A stretch of 64,000 nt of DNA from Trifolium pratense (GCF_020283565.1 NC_060059.1:48318572-48382571), one strand, 5' to 3'. Positions 1 through 12,496 are shown, counted from the stretch's first letter. Numbers and translations: made by a program. The notes: generated by a model from the sequence alone, not told the origin.

Positions 1-452
1 AGTGCAGAAAGGTAATGCATAGACTGCATCAATAAACTTGGCCATAAGCAAATAAACCCACAAGCATAGGCACTTGCATATCCAATGTAACCACCCTCGC
101 CAAATAAAATATAAGCAACCACTTACAAGCTTACTTGTAAGTGGATTTATTTGAAATGTATGACACAAGTCTAATTTAAGACATCTCAATGGAGTTCAAA
201 ACAATCTTGATTTAGTCTGAAATTTTATAAGCATGACACGGACAATACAAAATTCAGATCCAAAAATAGATTTTTTTACTAAAACTCGTCAGGTATTTTA
301 TTTTTCTTCCATTGGTGCAAGAATTCTGATTTACAACAATATGAATGAATGTCATTGTCATAAAACTTATACTTAGGACATGTTGCCGATGATAAAATCA
401 AAAGAGCACATCAACCTAATACTCTTCTAGTCCCAAAGGCTAATTCACTTAC
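1..452. other. Intron 8 of the FACKEL gene (partial)
   Basis: Downstream of the GTAAGT donor at 451-452 no further FACKEL exon can be read on the minus strand. A short inverted repeat lies at about 119-145. No other feature is seen. Confidence 0.6.
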
Positions 453-3400
453 GTGGATGTCATGTACTCTTCGTGTACAAAGTAGTCCAGGATGTATAGC
501 TGAAACAAATGTGCCGAAATGTTTTTAAAAAATAAAAATACAGACATGCATAATACGAGTTTTTCGATCAACGAAAGAAAGTATGCAAGTTTTTGAGATT
601 ACTGCACAGAATAGCTGGAAGAGAATCATTGACTTGCTCAAAGTACCATCTTGAATGCTCTTAGCAAGAACTGATAGATTGATAAGTAGCCACCCCATCA
701 TTCCAGCTCTAACAAAGAAAAATCTGCAATTTGATAATTCCGTTAGGAGCATATCCAATTCATTTCAGCCATCACTCTTACCTCCTTAGTTATGCGGATG
801 ATGGTTATATCTTGTCTTATTTCAAAAGTCAGTTAAGATGTAAGTGAGCTATGCAAAAAAATTACCAAAAAATTTATTGCCTTGAAAAGTAACGACAAAA
901 AAATACTAACCTTAAATTTAGTCAAATGACACAATACAACACAAACATTAAATGATGTTTTTTTAGAATTAGGAGATGGCATTAGAAGGCATAGGTTATT
1001 TAAAAATAATTATTCACATGTTTAGATCCATTTGAAAACTGCTCGATGTATTATTATAGTTACATATAATTTTCTGCTTTTAAAAACTAAACTTACAATA
1101 CAATATAAATTTTACAATACAATATAAATGTTTCTTGCCTATGCTTGCTGTATAACATGAGTACAAGTATTTGGTTTTTAAAATAACAACTCAATTTCAT
1201 TCCTTCAAATACAAATCAGTGTTAAGTTGCCATAAAATGCCTTGGTGCCTCCATCCTACACAAATTGGCCATGGCAGTTGTCAAAAAACCCACCACCACA
1301 ATCCGCCATGGACGATATTTGACAACATTGACGCAAATACATGTTTTTTGTTCATTTTTATGAAGATTCTAGTTGTATAGCATTCGAATCACACAATCAG
1401 GATGCGAAACAACAGAACAAATTGGCTGTCAATAAAACTTGGGAAAAACACAGACAAGTTTGATGAGGAGAGGAAGACAACTATCTACAGATGATACAAT
1501 TTGACGGGAAAAAATAATTTGATATTCAGAATGTTTAAGAAGGTAATTTGTAGAAGAGATACACCTTCCCTGGGCAGCGGATGTGGAAGGTATATCAGTC
1601 ATGTCAAATGAGAAGAAAATAAGCATCTTTCATTGGCACCAGTGAGGTAAGATAGTATTATTTTCCCACAACTTGCAATTAATAAACACTTGTTTTAAAT
1701 GAGAACAAGCAAGGAACCACAATGAATAGATCACATACTTGAGGTCAATACTCATGAACTGAGGATTTAATTGTATTCCAAACCACCTGTTAAAATAAAA
1801 TAAAAAAACAAAAATTAACAAGATTAACCATAAAAACACAATTATTTGGCCCACATAATACATCGTAGTCTATCATGACATTAGACACCACATCTTCATG
1901 TATTTTATCGATATATTATTTAAAATGAACGCATAGTAAAAAGAACATATCTAGTACTAGTATGTGGTTCATGTAGTAGTGTATATACGAGGAAAATATT
2001 TCTAAATGGATTAAAAGTGAAACAAAATATAAATCAGTTTAATATGTTTAAGCCAAAAAGTGACCAAAATATCACTACATATTATTAGTATAACCTCTTG
2101 AAGACAACAAAATTTTGCAGGGAGCCTAGGGCCAGAAAAATGCACAAAACGAGAAGCTTATTATGGTTTAAATGAAGTGTTAAGTAGGAACAAAATGAAG
2201 CATATTAAAATTGAAAACGAGGGATGAGGTTCATGGAATAAGTCATTACAATGCATTTTATTCCAAACATACGTTTCCTTGAATTTTTTCCACTAAAGTA
2301 GCAATCAGTTAAAGTAATCTTAATATTCACTACATACCAATCATGTATCAGGTTTCCAGTGATATGAGGTTTTAGCGATGAACCTTTACTCTTTGACTTG
2401 CAACCGGAAAAATAGAGTACCAGGGCCACCTGCCATTTATATGCAAGAGATGAACAAAAGTGACAACCCAATGGGAAGAAAATTCATGCTATCCAGAATG
2501 ATACAAATAAAACACAAGATAATTTAAATACACCATCTTATTCATACTTGCACGACTAAAACACAAACAGCAGATAGATGGTTATGACGTACAAAAATCG
2601 GTGATATAATTTTCTTTTGATTAAGTTAAAAAGGACCACAGTCATGGAATGATCAATTAAAAGGGGTAAAGGAATCCATATAAAACTTAAGACAAACCAC
2701 CAAAAAATATCAACTTCTAACTGGATTAACTAAATATCCATGACTCAATTTTTCAAAATTAATTGAGTAATCCATGTAACCTGTTGAAAAACTTCGATAT
2801 GAAAAACAAGAAAATTTAAATTCAATTTAGAGTGGTTTGGAAAGTATCAACATAGCATTCGAAATCAGCAATAAGTCATGAAGAAAGTGATAATCTGGGG
2901 AAGAGATTAAATAGTTAAACTATGGCAATACATATCACTCTTATCTCTTAAGTGTTTACAAAAACAAACATGGCCGGTAATTAAATAAATAAGCAGATGG
3001 TAGTACTTTTGAAACTCCAAAGGTTAATTATAAGCTTACATACAAGAAAACTGAGGATAAAAGTTGTAGACAGCAGCTCAAGTCCTCTATCTGCTATAGC
3101 CTGCAAGAATTACCAAAACAGTTGATAAAACATGTTAACTTCTGCACATAGTTCCAAATTATGGAGTACAACTGCAATTGCGGCTGCAATGCAGAGGCTC
3201 TAGAAGTCTTTGCATCAACCGCAATTGCCTATTTTCCCACAGTATCAAATTTTGCAGCACAAATGCAACTGCAATTTATAACCTATGAAGCATGGATCCA
3301 GACATAGACACCAGACACGACACGGTTAGTGACACATCGACACCGATAATAATTTGAAAAAATAACATAATTCAATGTAATCATAAGTGTCGGTCCCCGT

Positions 3401-4030
3401 CACCGACGCGTGTCCAATTCTGGGACACGCCTAATCCGATGAGTGTCTGTGCGAACCATCCAAATTATCATAAAAGAAATTGATGCAACATAAAAAATCA
3501 CACTACATGCCGCTCAATTCTTTGCATTTCATGCATTAACTTACACAAATGCGGATTATTCATATACATTATGCAAACACTTACAGTAAGAGATACAAAT
3601 TCCATCTTGGCACTGATCCAAAGAAGTCCAACCAACAGAAAAAGCGAAAGTAGACCTAAAAAAACAAAAATGCAAACAAAGTTAAATTAACAAATCATAT
3701 GAAAAGGAAAAAAAAAAAAAAAACCAAATTAACAAACACAGATTATAAATAAGAAGTAACGAACCATTGCAGCGATAGTGAAGACGAGTTGAATCAGAAA
3801 GAAGAACACCAGGAACAAGTTTTCCAGGGAGAATGGATCCAACAATGGCCAAATAAGTGAAGAATCCTGCGAGTAAAGAAACCTGACCCAGATTCGGAAA
3901 ATGTAAAAAGATTCAAAATTGATGATTGTTTTGAAATAAATGAGTGAATTAAAGAAGTGGGTAGTGAGTTATAGGTACTAACAGAGTTCCAAGAAGGAAT
4001 GAGAGCGTGAATGAGAAAACTCAGATCCAT
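453..4030 (-). CDS. FK: Delta(14)-sterol reductase (FACKEL), 5' part; gene continues beyond the left edge
   Basis: Sterol C-14 reductase of the ERG24/lamin-B-receptor family: an ER membrane enzyme that reduces the delta-14 double bond after CYP51 in plant sterol synthesis. Eight exons are visible, read on the minus strand: 3983-4030, 3765-3882, 3585-3655, 3044-3100, 2338-2429, 1739-1786, 603-723 and 453-499. All have GT/AG borders and phases agree throughout, giving about 200 residues. Recognisable stretches are ILPGKLVPGVLLSDS, ADRGLELLS, KGSSLKPHITGNLIHDWWFG, IQLNPQFMSIDLK, FFFVRAGMMGWLLINLS and YILDYFVHEEYMTST, which closely follow the Arabidopsis FK protein as I remember it. Hydrophobic membrane segments fall at about residues 17-37 and 41-62. 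The start at 4030 gives MDLSFLIHALIPS, like the plant family start. The next expected exon (WDIIAERLG) is not in 1-452, so it lies outside the window. No break was seen. Confidence 0.9.
3150..3470. repeat. Repeat-like sequence in FACKEL intron 3
   Basis: Two blocks differ from their surroundings. One at 3160-3290 is rich in TGCAATTGCGG-type words. One at 3300-3460 is built of GACACGACACGG, GTGTCGG and GTGTCC words. Both resemble short interspersed repeats common in legume introns. No clear terminal repeats or target duplication were found, so the class is left open. Confidence 0.35.
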
Positions 4031-4282
4031 GTTTGACTCTGTCACTCTCTTCAAGTGAGGAAAATGATAGTGTGACTTTGATTTGATATCAGTTTGAGAA
4101 TGCTATGTTGCTCAAAATTGACATTGCGATTCACTTCACCAAGTTGAAATTAACAAACTACTACTTCACACACGTTCATAAACATTTTATTCCAATTAAA
4201 AATAAATAAAAATCGAAAAAAATAATTTAATACTTAGTTTTGCTCTCTTATTTTCAATTTTTGAAGTTTTGTTTTGTTTTGT
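4031..4282. promoter_or_regulatory. 5' flank of the FACKEL gene
   Basis: Region just upstream of the FACKEL start on the minus strand. A purine-rich leader (4035-4062) precedes the ATG. No convincing TATA box could be fixed. The region ends at the poly(T) tract that marks a LINE insertion. Confidence 0.35.
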
Positions 4283-4790
4283 TTTTTTTTTTTTTTTTTA
4301 TATGACGAGAGTAAAAAAGCGCAATAAAAATAAATAAAAAATCGTGGCGCTATAACAATCCTAAACATACAAATTTTAGAAATGTCATTAAAGAGGATAC
4401 TCTAGAGCTTTATAGGAGGAGTCTCGAACATCATTACATAAAAAAGTTATGGATAAGATTATGATTAGCTAACCAATTGTCATGTATGCTTGAATTGAAT
4501 CTGCCAATTATGGCTAATGAGGTCCTATATATGTCGAATAAAAGTGGATGTCGCCTAATTGCGGTTGCCATTCTTTGTAACCATATCGATTAGCACATTG
4601 AAATCACTTTCTACGATGAGATGAATGACTCATTGTCTTTGCGCCAACTTTATTCTCGTGTACATACCCCTCATGGTATGGATGCTTGTTTCATCATCGT
4701 TTCCATAATTGTGACAAACTGGTGAAATCCCCACCTCTCATCTGCGCAGCCGGTAGTTAGTCAAAAGACGTTCATGTGCCGCTAACTATA
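4283..4790 (-). mobile_element. 5'-truncated LINE (L1-type), 3' end only
   Basis: On the minus strand the block ends in a poly(A) run (plus-strand T tract at about 4281-4299). Its body reads as a decayed RNase H-like C-terminus: VESD, NVLIDMVTKN, ISHNWQIQF and similar pieces, broken by stops. This matches the RNase H tail typical of plant L1 LINEs. The 5' truncation near 4790 is typical of target-primed insertion. No target duplication could be confirmed. Confidence 0.55.
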
Positions 4791-5004
4791 TAAATGTTTG
4801 AATTCTGTGTGGGCCGTTCCAAGTCCAGATAATCCGAAATTCAATAAAATAAATAAATAAAATCTGACCAATAATAATTTTCCTAAAAGATTCATCCTAA
4901 AAAGAATTAATTAACCCACTTAGCCCGATCAATTTTATTGGTTATTTTGGTTATTATCTTACCATGTGTATAAATTATAAGTGTATCAACCAATTCATAT
5001 CCAA

Positions 5005-5142
5005 TCTCAATAACCTATCAAAAGAATTTAGATTTTTGTGAAATTTAACATAGATTCAAACCATTGGTGGATTTTATAAAATTTGTATCTGTTAAAGTGT
5101 TATTAAGTACATCGATGTAATTTGATCTCTCCCCATGTGTGT
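5005..5142. repeat. Single arm of a foldback MITE
   Basis: The sequence through TTGGTGGATTTTATAAAAT and GTAATTTGATCTCTCCCC matches one arm of the foldback element at 57476-58200. The opposing arm is missing, so this is a remnant. It lies just before the F-box pseudogene; the rest of 4800-5309 shows nothing recognisable. Confidence 0.45.
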
Positions 5143-5309
5143 CCCCGATGAAAATGATGCTCAATCATTCACTTAATAAATCCAAGTGAAAATGAAATTG
5201 AGTTTGGTTATCACCTATTGTTTGCTCAAGCTCCCATACTAGCAAAGTAACACACACAGAAAGAGTACACAACTCAATTTCCAAAGAATACAAGAAATAT
5301 CAAAGAAAG

Positions 5310-6449
5310 ATGGAGCATTTGCCACAACAATTCTTATGCAACATCCTCACAAGATTATCGGTAAAAAGAATTATCAAAATGCAAATGTTTGCAAGTCATG
5401 ATTAGATCTCATTATTACTCCTCATTTCATTACCAATCACTATCATGTCTACAACAATCAACAACATCATCATCATCTCTTGGTTCTTAGAGCACCTATT
5501 CATGATCACGTTATTCTCAAACCTTATATTTCTCTGTTTTCTTGGAATACAAGTCAACCCAAAGGACTTTTACCTCTCAGATTTTCAACCCTCCTTATGA
5601 ATACAATAATGGCAATATTCAACATTGGACTAGAATAATGGATCCTTGTAATGGAATATTCTGTCTTATAGGATATCCAAATGCATTGATCCCTTCTTTA
5701 AGACAGTTTCTACCTTTGCCTAAATCCCATCATAGAGAGTCTCCTGGTGATATGAATGATTTCAATGAACATTATGGTTTTGGTTTTGACCCTAACACTA
5801 ATGATTATAAACTTATTGTGCTTAGAGATTTTTTGTTAGATGATTCAGATGAAGTAGAAAATAATGAGTTTTTATCAGCTGAGTTATATAGCCTTAATTC
5901 AAACTCTTGGAGAGATATTGATGCTCCACTTTACAACCCTTTTCCATTTAATACTTGGCGTTGTTCTTCCATTTACACTTTTGTGAAAAACTGTTGTAAA
6001 CTTGTCATTGGTGGGGTTTTCTTGTTGATGAGTCTGGTAACAAAGGAGATTATGTTCTAGCATTTGACATGGTTAATGAGTTGTTTAGAAAGATTAAAGT
6101 GCCTAAAGTAGTGTATTCTTTACATGATTGTTCTAAAACTTTGGTACCGTTTAATGAATCTAGGGGATTAGATAATTGGTTTCACTTTGATGTTTGGGTT
6201 ATGAAAGATTATTTCAATGAAGGGTCATGGATTTTGCAATATAGTGTTGGACCTGTGCCGGTGGCTTACTATCTCGTTGGATTTTATGGGAGCGATCAGT
6301 TTCTTTGGAGAGATGACAACGAGAGGTTGGTGGTGTTGTACGAAGCTGTGAACGATAATGCAAGATAACTTCCGGTTAATACAAAGAATGATTCAGTAAG
6401 AATTGCTAGATACATGGAAAGTCTTGTTTCGCTTAAAAGGGGAAATTAA
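5310..6449 (+). pseudogene. F-box (FBA-type interaction domain) protein pseudogene
   Basis: The start gives MEHLPQQFLCNILTRLSV, a plant F-box N-terminus, but frame shifts and a TGG-to-TGA change at about 5400 destroy the F-box. The body stays readable as an F-box associated domain in a long open frame at 5542-6060 (LKPYISLFSWNT, MDPCNGIFCLIG, FGFDPNTNDYKLIVL, NSNSWRDID). A further frame shift near 6020-6060 separates it from 6069-6368 (LAFDMVNELFRKIKVP). A TAA at 6366-6368 then precedes a short remnant (MESLVSLKRGN) ending at 6449. Intact relatives are substrate adaptors of SCF ubiquitin ligases. It is the inverted partner of the copy at 7387-7990. Confidence 0.8.
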
Positions 6450-7386
6450 AGTAGTCTCTGATGTTTTTCTTGTAGTTTCGTTCCTGATACTCTAATGCAT
6501 GGAAAGACTTTGTTTCACTTCGAAGGAGAAATGAAAGGTGGTGAGTTTGACGAAATCAAGGTGTAGCTCCTTAGTTGTAAGTTAGTTTATGTGATTATGA
6601 TAATATTGTAATTGAGTTATTGCATCAAGATGTAATACATTAATTGTGTTAGTTTTCTTCTTGATTAATATAATAGAACTGATTATAAACCAAAAAAAAA
6701 AATAATAATAGAACTGATTAGCTTCTTAAGAACTGATTCTGTTAGAAATTTTGTTTCTAAGCATACAAAAATTGAATGTTGATTCTTTTTTTACTTTAGA
6801 GCAGGATGCATTATGCTATAAAATTCTTTTAACATCTATGTTAGGTAGTGGATTGTATGCAACCTTCTGATTTTGTCGGGGGATCGATGTTTGGTTAAGA
6901 GATGAATCAATTTTCTTTTTCTTCGCATAAACAAAATGTTCCAAAATAGTTGCATATTGCTATTGTACTTGTGCTGAACCTTTTTATTTGTATTGTAATA
7001 CTTATATGATAAGCAATAGCATGAAAACACAAGCCATAACATTTCATATCTGACACAAGTTTTGAATTGACAAATGTATCTAACATACTAAAGTCCTAAA
7101 GTTGTGGATGTACAAATAAAAAGCGGCACAAGATTGCACGTTTGCACCAGATTTATTGCATTAGTATCTTCTTGGTTTGGACTGAAGGGAGCTAACTGCT
7201 GAACTATCTATACGATTGCACGTTTTACGCATAATTCTGCACTTCTGTTTTTTGGTATATGCAGAGTTCTATTTTTACCAATTTTTCCGTTTCTCTGGTT
7301 TTGCAATTCTGATTTGAGCGCGAAACTGTTTCTGTGCATGTATCTACCATGCATGTGTTGCTGATGGTTTTTGGTTTCATTTGTAT
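6450..7386. other. Spacer between inverted F-box pseudogenes
   Basis: AT-rich sequence. 6450-6690 looks like the former 3' untranslated region of the plus-strand F-box copy. No gene, terminal repeat or RNA gene was seen. Confidence 0.5.
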
Positions 7387-7990
7387 CTACCAAGTATCTG
7401 GAAGAGGGTAGTAAGATGGAACATCAATATTTCTCCAAGTGTTGGAATTAAGGCTATATATAAGTCAGATGTCCAATATCCGTCATCCGATTCCAAACCA
7501 TGTTTGAGGGCAAGAAATTTATAGTCATTAGTATTGGAATCAAACCCAAAACCATAAAGTTGAGGAGGATTCTTGTTAAAATGAGATGTAGGCAAAGGGA
7601 AAATCTGTCTCAAAGAAGGATTCATGAATAATACATCTAGAAATGCTATAAGACAGAAAATGCCATTGCAAGGACCCATTATTTCAAACCAATATCCATT
7701 ATTGTATTCATAATTATCTAAAATCTGATAGGAAACAAGTCCTTTTGGTTTACTTGTGTTCCAAGAAAATAGAGAAATATAAGGTTTGAGATTAACATGA
7801 TCATAAATAGGCATTCTAAGGACCAAGAGATGATGATGATGTTGATCGTTGTAAACAAGTGATTGGTAATGAAATGATGAGTAGTAATGAGATCTAACCA
7901 TGACTTGCAAACAAATTTGCATCTTGATAATTCTTTTACCGATAATCTTATGAGGATGTTGGATAACAATTCTTGTGGTAAATGATCCAT
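7387..7990 (-). pseudogene. F-box protein pseudogene, truncated and frameshifted
   Basis: Starts MDHLPQELLSNILIRLSVKE then LSRCKFVCKSWLDLI, a well-preserved F-box that would bind SKP1. About 45 codons in, a 2-base loss relative to the other copy (near 7860) shifts the frame. The C-terminal domain continues in a second frame (VLRMPIYDHVNLKPYISLF, EIMGPCNGIFCLIAF, FGFDSNTNDYKFLAL). Another shift near 7455 precedes NTWRNIDVPSYY, and homology stops at a TAG at 7387-7389. Only about half the normal length remains. Its first 600 bp mirror 5296-5966 in inverted orientation, including the 15 bp before the ATG. Confidence 0.8.
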
Positions 7991-8217
7991 CTTTCTTTGA
8001 TATTTCTTGAATTATTTCTGTGTTATTTTACTGATAATCTTGTGAGCATGTTGGAAGACTGAGTATTATTTTCATCTGATAATAGAAGGAGCCTTGAATA
8101 ATAAGCTAGAGTCGGCCCAACCTTTAGGCGACTAAAGCAAGGGTTTAGACTCACTAGAATTTTACGTTAAAATATAAAGATTCATTCCGAGCATGGTATA
8201 ACTTGGTAGGTAAGCCA

Positions 8218-8285
8218 AAAGATCTACATGGTCTAGTGGCTAAGTATCCTGAGTTATGCTAGTTAGGTTTGAATCGGCCGACGGC
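8218..8285 (+). repeat. tRNA-like head, possible SINE remnant
   Basis: TGGTCTAGTGGCTAAG resembles a pol III A box, and GGTTTGAATC about 45 bases later resembles a B box. No poly(A) end or target duplication was found. The sequence does not fold into a full tRNA by eye, so a SINE fragment is the better guess. Apart from this, 7991-9239 holds only AT-rich sequence. Confidence 0.3.
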
Positions 8286-9239
8286 CGCGCACTATCTGCG
8301 TACGATTTGTTTGGTGTTTTTCTACTTACTTTTGGTCCTGCAAATTATGTATGTTGGGTTCACTTATAATGTAAGGTTCGTATTTGCTTTAGTAAGTTAC
8401 CACGTACTAATATATAGATGCGTTTTGCTAAAGTTGTGCATGTTTGAAATTGCATTTCAAGTATATGTTTTTAAGGTATATTCAAGTTTTTATGATATAT
8501 CTTAGTTTTTTTTTTGAAAGTAATGATATATCTTAGTTGACTTAATTAAAAGTTGAAGAAATTTTTTTATAGGAATTAAAACGATTTTTTTTTAATATTT
8601 ATAAAGGAGTAAAAACATATTTAAATAATTTATCGTTTGTAAAAAAAAAAAAAAACAGTTTATCAACTTGCTTAAAATAACATGCATGAAAAGTGTATCT
8701 TCTAAGCAAGAAATATCTGTATGGTTTTGGTCACCAAGGTCACACACATATAACAAAATATACATATTAGTATTTAATTATATTTTTGTACTTTTTTTCT
8801 CAATATGTGAGTGTGACCAAATATTAATGGTCATGCAAGTATTTCTCCTTCTGAGCATTATTCAAGGAGTATATCCTTTGTGTAATATTTTTTCCTGAGG
8901 AGCTTATCCTCTAGGTGATGGTATTCGGATTTGGATTCTTTCCAATTTTTTCTCATGTTTTCTCTCATTTTTCTTAATTTAAGGGTTGGTAAATTACAAC
9001 GAAAAAAAACATCAGGATTAAAAAAATTGGATAATATTGGTAAATCAACAATTGGATTAAAAAAAAATACATCAAAAAAAATTAGAGAAAATCTAAATCC
9101 ATGATATTCATCCAACGAATCCATTCTTCTAAAGACTACGTTAAAGACTTTTCATATTCTTCTAAAGATTTATTTTGTTTGCCGGCGGGATTCAAAATCA
9201 TGTTTTGTTTTACCAAATATAGTTGAAATTGTTCATTTA

Positions 9240-9861
9240 TGTTGTGAATTCTTTAATAAAATCACACCAATAATCTTGATGTGTGGAGCAAATCGAATAA
9301 GCAATCAAAACGTGGAAATAGCAATAATAATCACGAACAAAAAAAATAAGCGATAAAACTGTAAAGAACACGAAGCAAATTGTTTACCCAGTTCGGTTAT
9401 AACAACCTAGTCTGGGGGAGAGAGACTCTCCGTTCCACTATCGATAGAAAACTTGATTACAACGAGATTCAATACAAGAGTTGCAAGAATTTAGAGTTTT
9501 CCTAAATTCTACCATTTTCCCGAATCTCTCCCCGTGACCAAGAGATTCAATCAATAAGTGTTTACAAGGTGATGAATCAATCCCCAACCCTAGAGTATGC
9601 CCAAGAGAAGTTCTCTAATAAACCCTAGTTTTTGTTGGCTTTAGAAACCCTAAAATCACCTTAAAAAAAATAGAAAAACGCAAGCAACAATACTATATAA
9701 TCGCACCCAGCTAAAGGGGGGTTGGCGCCCGGCTTAGATGGCAGGGAGCAAGGCTCCGTTTTTCTTCTTCTGCTGAGCCTAGCTCAAGCTTGCTGCGCCC
9801 AGCTCCAATACCAGATGCAAAACTCTGTTTTTTCTGCTTAATTTGAAGGCATAATCCAACA
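9240..9861 (-). repeat. 3' LTR of the copia-type element
   Basis: 622 bp, largely identical to 11350-11947. It differs by scattered substitutions and small indels, so the insertion is moderately old. Confidence 0.85.
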
Positions 9862-10324
9862 ATCTCCATCTTGCCTTTAAATTGATGGTGATGCCAACTT
9901 CCCACCAACCATCATGCCGCTCTCTCCAAGTTTACACCACCCTATTCGGCCCCCGGAGTCTACCTCTCCGTAGTCCCGAAAAATGCTTGCCTCTAATTGC
10001 CCTTGGAGCGGATTTTTAGGACAACGCACAAGCTACACCATACCCTCTTCAAACCCCATATTGTATTTTTCCGTACTCTTGAAGATTTACTTGCCTCCAA
10101 CCAGCCTTGGAATTTTAGGTGGTTCCACAAGCTGCAACATCAAACTGTTCTTGCATCCAACTACCTCCAATAGTCCTACAAGTTACCAAGTTTGATCATC
10201 GTTGCTTTCACACAAGATCTCCATAGCCATACCACTTTAGTGTACCTCCACCTCAAACCGAGATTCCTCCATCAAAGCCTCAAACTGGTATATCCACTAT
10301 GTCTTCCACCTTGTAACCTAGTAT

Positions 10325-10450
10325 TATTTCGCCGCATCTCCAGGCCGAAGTTGAGTATTCTAACCACCGCCTCTCTAGGCTAATGTTGAGTATTCTTACC
10401 ACCGCCTCTCTAGGCTGATGTTGAGTATTCTTCCACCGCCTCCAGGCCGA
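10325..10450. repeat. Tandem repeat, about 38-bp unit, three copies
   Basis: Units built on CACCGCCTCTCTAGGCTGAT and GTTGAGTATTCT follow one another inside the gag-only element, downstream of gag in element orientation. Confidence 0.7.
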
Positions 10451-10458
10451 TAAAGCCT

Positions 10459-11305
10459 CTATGGTTCCCAACTTGTGACTATGAGTGTTTCCGCACTCTC
10501 ATAGCCTTCTTCCTCATCAACGACAACATGAGCTGAGGAACTACCACCGCCCCTTCTCTGAGGATAGTCCTTCTTGAAGTGACCTGGATCCTGACAATGG
10601 AAGCCTCTGAACCTGCCACCATTATCACCTTTTGGCCTAGACTTGGCCCCATTTTTCTTCCCCTTTACTCTACCTTCGTTCTCACTTCTATCCCTCATCA
10701 CATTTAACCCTTCCGCACTATCATCAACCCTCATGTCTCTCAACTTTGTCAACTCCTTGGTCCTCAAAGCCGATTGAACTTCATCCAATGTGATAGTACC
10801 TTCTTTTCCATAAAGCAACGCATCCTTGAGATTTTCAAGTGACTTGGGTAAAACACACAACAAATGAAAGGTCTTGTCCTCGTCTTCCAAATTCACGTCA
10901 ATGTTCGCCAAGTCGTCAATGATCTTGTAGAACTCCGAAAGTTGCTCCACCACAGGCTTGTTCTCCACCATTCGAAAGAAAAACAACCGTTCTTTCAAAC
11001 ACTGCTTAATTATGTGCCAAAGACTTCGTCATATACAACGCATCCAGCTTAGTCCACATAGCCGCAGCAGTTTTTTCCTTAGCTACTTCCCTCAACACAT
11101 TATCCGCGAGGCACAAGATAATGACACTCAAAGCCTTATCATTCATCTCGCTCTTTTTTGCGTTCGAGAGAGTATTTGGCATATTCGATATGCCCAACAA
11201 TGCTTCAACACACTTTTGTTGTGACAGTATTGCTCGTACCTTCACCTTCCACAAACCGAAGTCATTTTTCCCGGTGAACATCTCAATCTCCCACTTAGAA
11301 CCCAT
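10459..11305 (-). pseudogene. Copia gag polyprotein, frameshifted
   Basis: Starts at 11305 with MGSKWEIEMFTGKNDFGLWK, the usual opening of plant copia gag (a UBN2-like domain). The first frame ends at 11006. The continuation lies in an overlapping frame from about 10998 (VVEQLSEFYKIIDDLANI, LLCVLPKSLENLKDALLYG, TLDEVQSALRTKELTK). A frame shift therefore splits the gene. The zinc knuckle reads FHCQDPGHFKKDYPQ: the first and last cysteines of the CX2CX4HX4C motif are replaced by F and Y, so nucleic-acid binding is likely lost. The protein ends after the knuckle, with no pol. Confidence 0.8.
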
Positions 11306-11349
11306 GATACTTAATTCGTTTGATCCTTTGCCCCACGGTGGGCGCCAAT

Positions 11350-11947
11350 TGTTGTGAATTCTTTAATAAAATCACACCAATAATCTTGATGTGTGGAGCA
11401 AATCGATTAAGCAATCAAAACGTGGAAATAACAATAATAATCACGAACAAAAGATAAGCGATAAAACTGCAAAGAACAAGAAGCAAATTGTTTACCCAGT
11501 TTGGTTATAACAACCTAGTCTGGGGGGAGAGAGACTCTCCGTTCCACTATCGATAGAAAACTTGATTACAACGAGATTCAATACAAGAGTTGCAAGAATT
11601 TAGAGTTTTCCTAAATTCTATCCTTTTCCCGAATCTCTCCCTGTGACCAAGAGATTCAATCAATAAGTGTTTACAAGGTGATGAATCAATCCCCAAACCC
11701 TAGAGTATGCCCAAGAGAAGTTCTCTAATAAACCCTAGTTCTCTAAAAAAACAGAAAAACGCAAGCAGCATCACTATATAATCGCGCCAGCGCCCAGCTC
11801 AAGGGGGTTGGCGCCCGACTCAGATGGTAGGGAGCAAGGCTCCGTTTTTCTTCTTCTGCTAAGCCTAGCTCAGGCTTGTTGCGCCCAGCTCCAACACCAG
11901 ATACAAAACTCTGTTTTTTCTGCTTAATTTGAAGGCATAATCCAACA
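11350..11947 (-). repeat. 5' LTR of the copia-type element
   Basis: 598 bp; the partner of 9240-9861. It is followed on the minus strand by the primer binding site at about 11330-11349. Confidence 0.85.
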
Positions 11948-12496
11948 ATTTCAAATATGTCTACGCCAAAAGAAAATCTATATATGCTACTTTGAATCTC
12001 ATTATTATATTCTATTTTTGAAATAAATTCATTAATTTTATTTGCTTATATTGATTCATTGTTTTCTTAAGAGAAATTTGTATCTCTTCTATTTTTCAAA
12101 TGTTAGAATTTGTTCATCATTTTTTCATTTATTTAAAATTTTAAAAATCGATAAAGTATTTTTAAATCTTAAAAATCTGTGTTATAATCCATTTCAAATT
12201 CAAGCTCATGAATTCTAATTTTAAAAAGTCTTTTGGAAAAAATTTGTTAATATCACAAAATCAATATAATCTCACAAAATCTTTTAAAATCTTCAAGATT
12301 TTTTTATAAAAATACTCTTTTAAAATCTCAATCGAATACACCCCGGTAAAAATCTAAGATTTGTGTATCTCGTCTGCCACCTAGTGCCTAATCACTTTTA
12401 AAACTCCTCTCATTTGAAAGTTCCATATATATATATATATATATACTCTTTCATTTTAGCCAAAGCAATTATTCAACGTTATCTCAAAGATTTTAC
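11948..12496. other. AT-rich intergenic sequence
   Basis: No gene or terminal repeats seen. A short (AT)n run lies at 12426-12446. Confidence 0.6.

Larger units (their letters stand above)
9240..11947 (-). mobile_element. Non-autonomous copia-type LTR retrotransposon (gag only)
   Basis: Two nearly identical direct repeats bound the element: 9240-9861 and 11350-11947. In element orientation (minus strand) each LTR begins TGTTGGATT and ends ACAACA. Just inside the 5' LTR is TTGGCGCCCACCGTGGGG, a primer-binding-site type seen in plant LTR elements. A purine-rich GGCAAGATGGAGA precedes the 3' LTR. The interior codes only gag; protease, integrase and reverse transcriptase are missing. Flanking ATTTA/ATTTC may be an imperfect 5-bp target duplication. 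Confidence 0.85.

Noticed and set aside
1..120. Open stretch on the minus strand, first thought to be the next FACKEL exon
   Set aside because: None of the three frames gives the expected WDIIAERLG sequence, and no acceptor is placed suitably.
8269..8505. 78-codon open frame
   Set aside because: No ATG at its start, low-complexity hydrophobic composition and no family resemblance; lies in repeat-like sequence.
10325..10450. CRISPR-like array
   Set aside because: Units are contiguous without unique spacers and lie in a plant retroelement.
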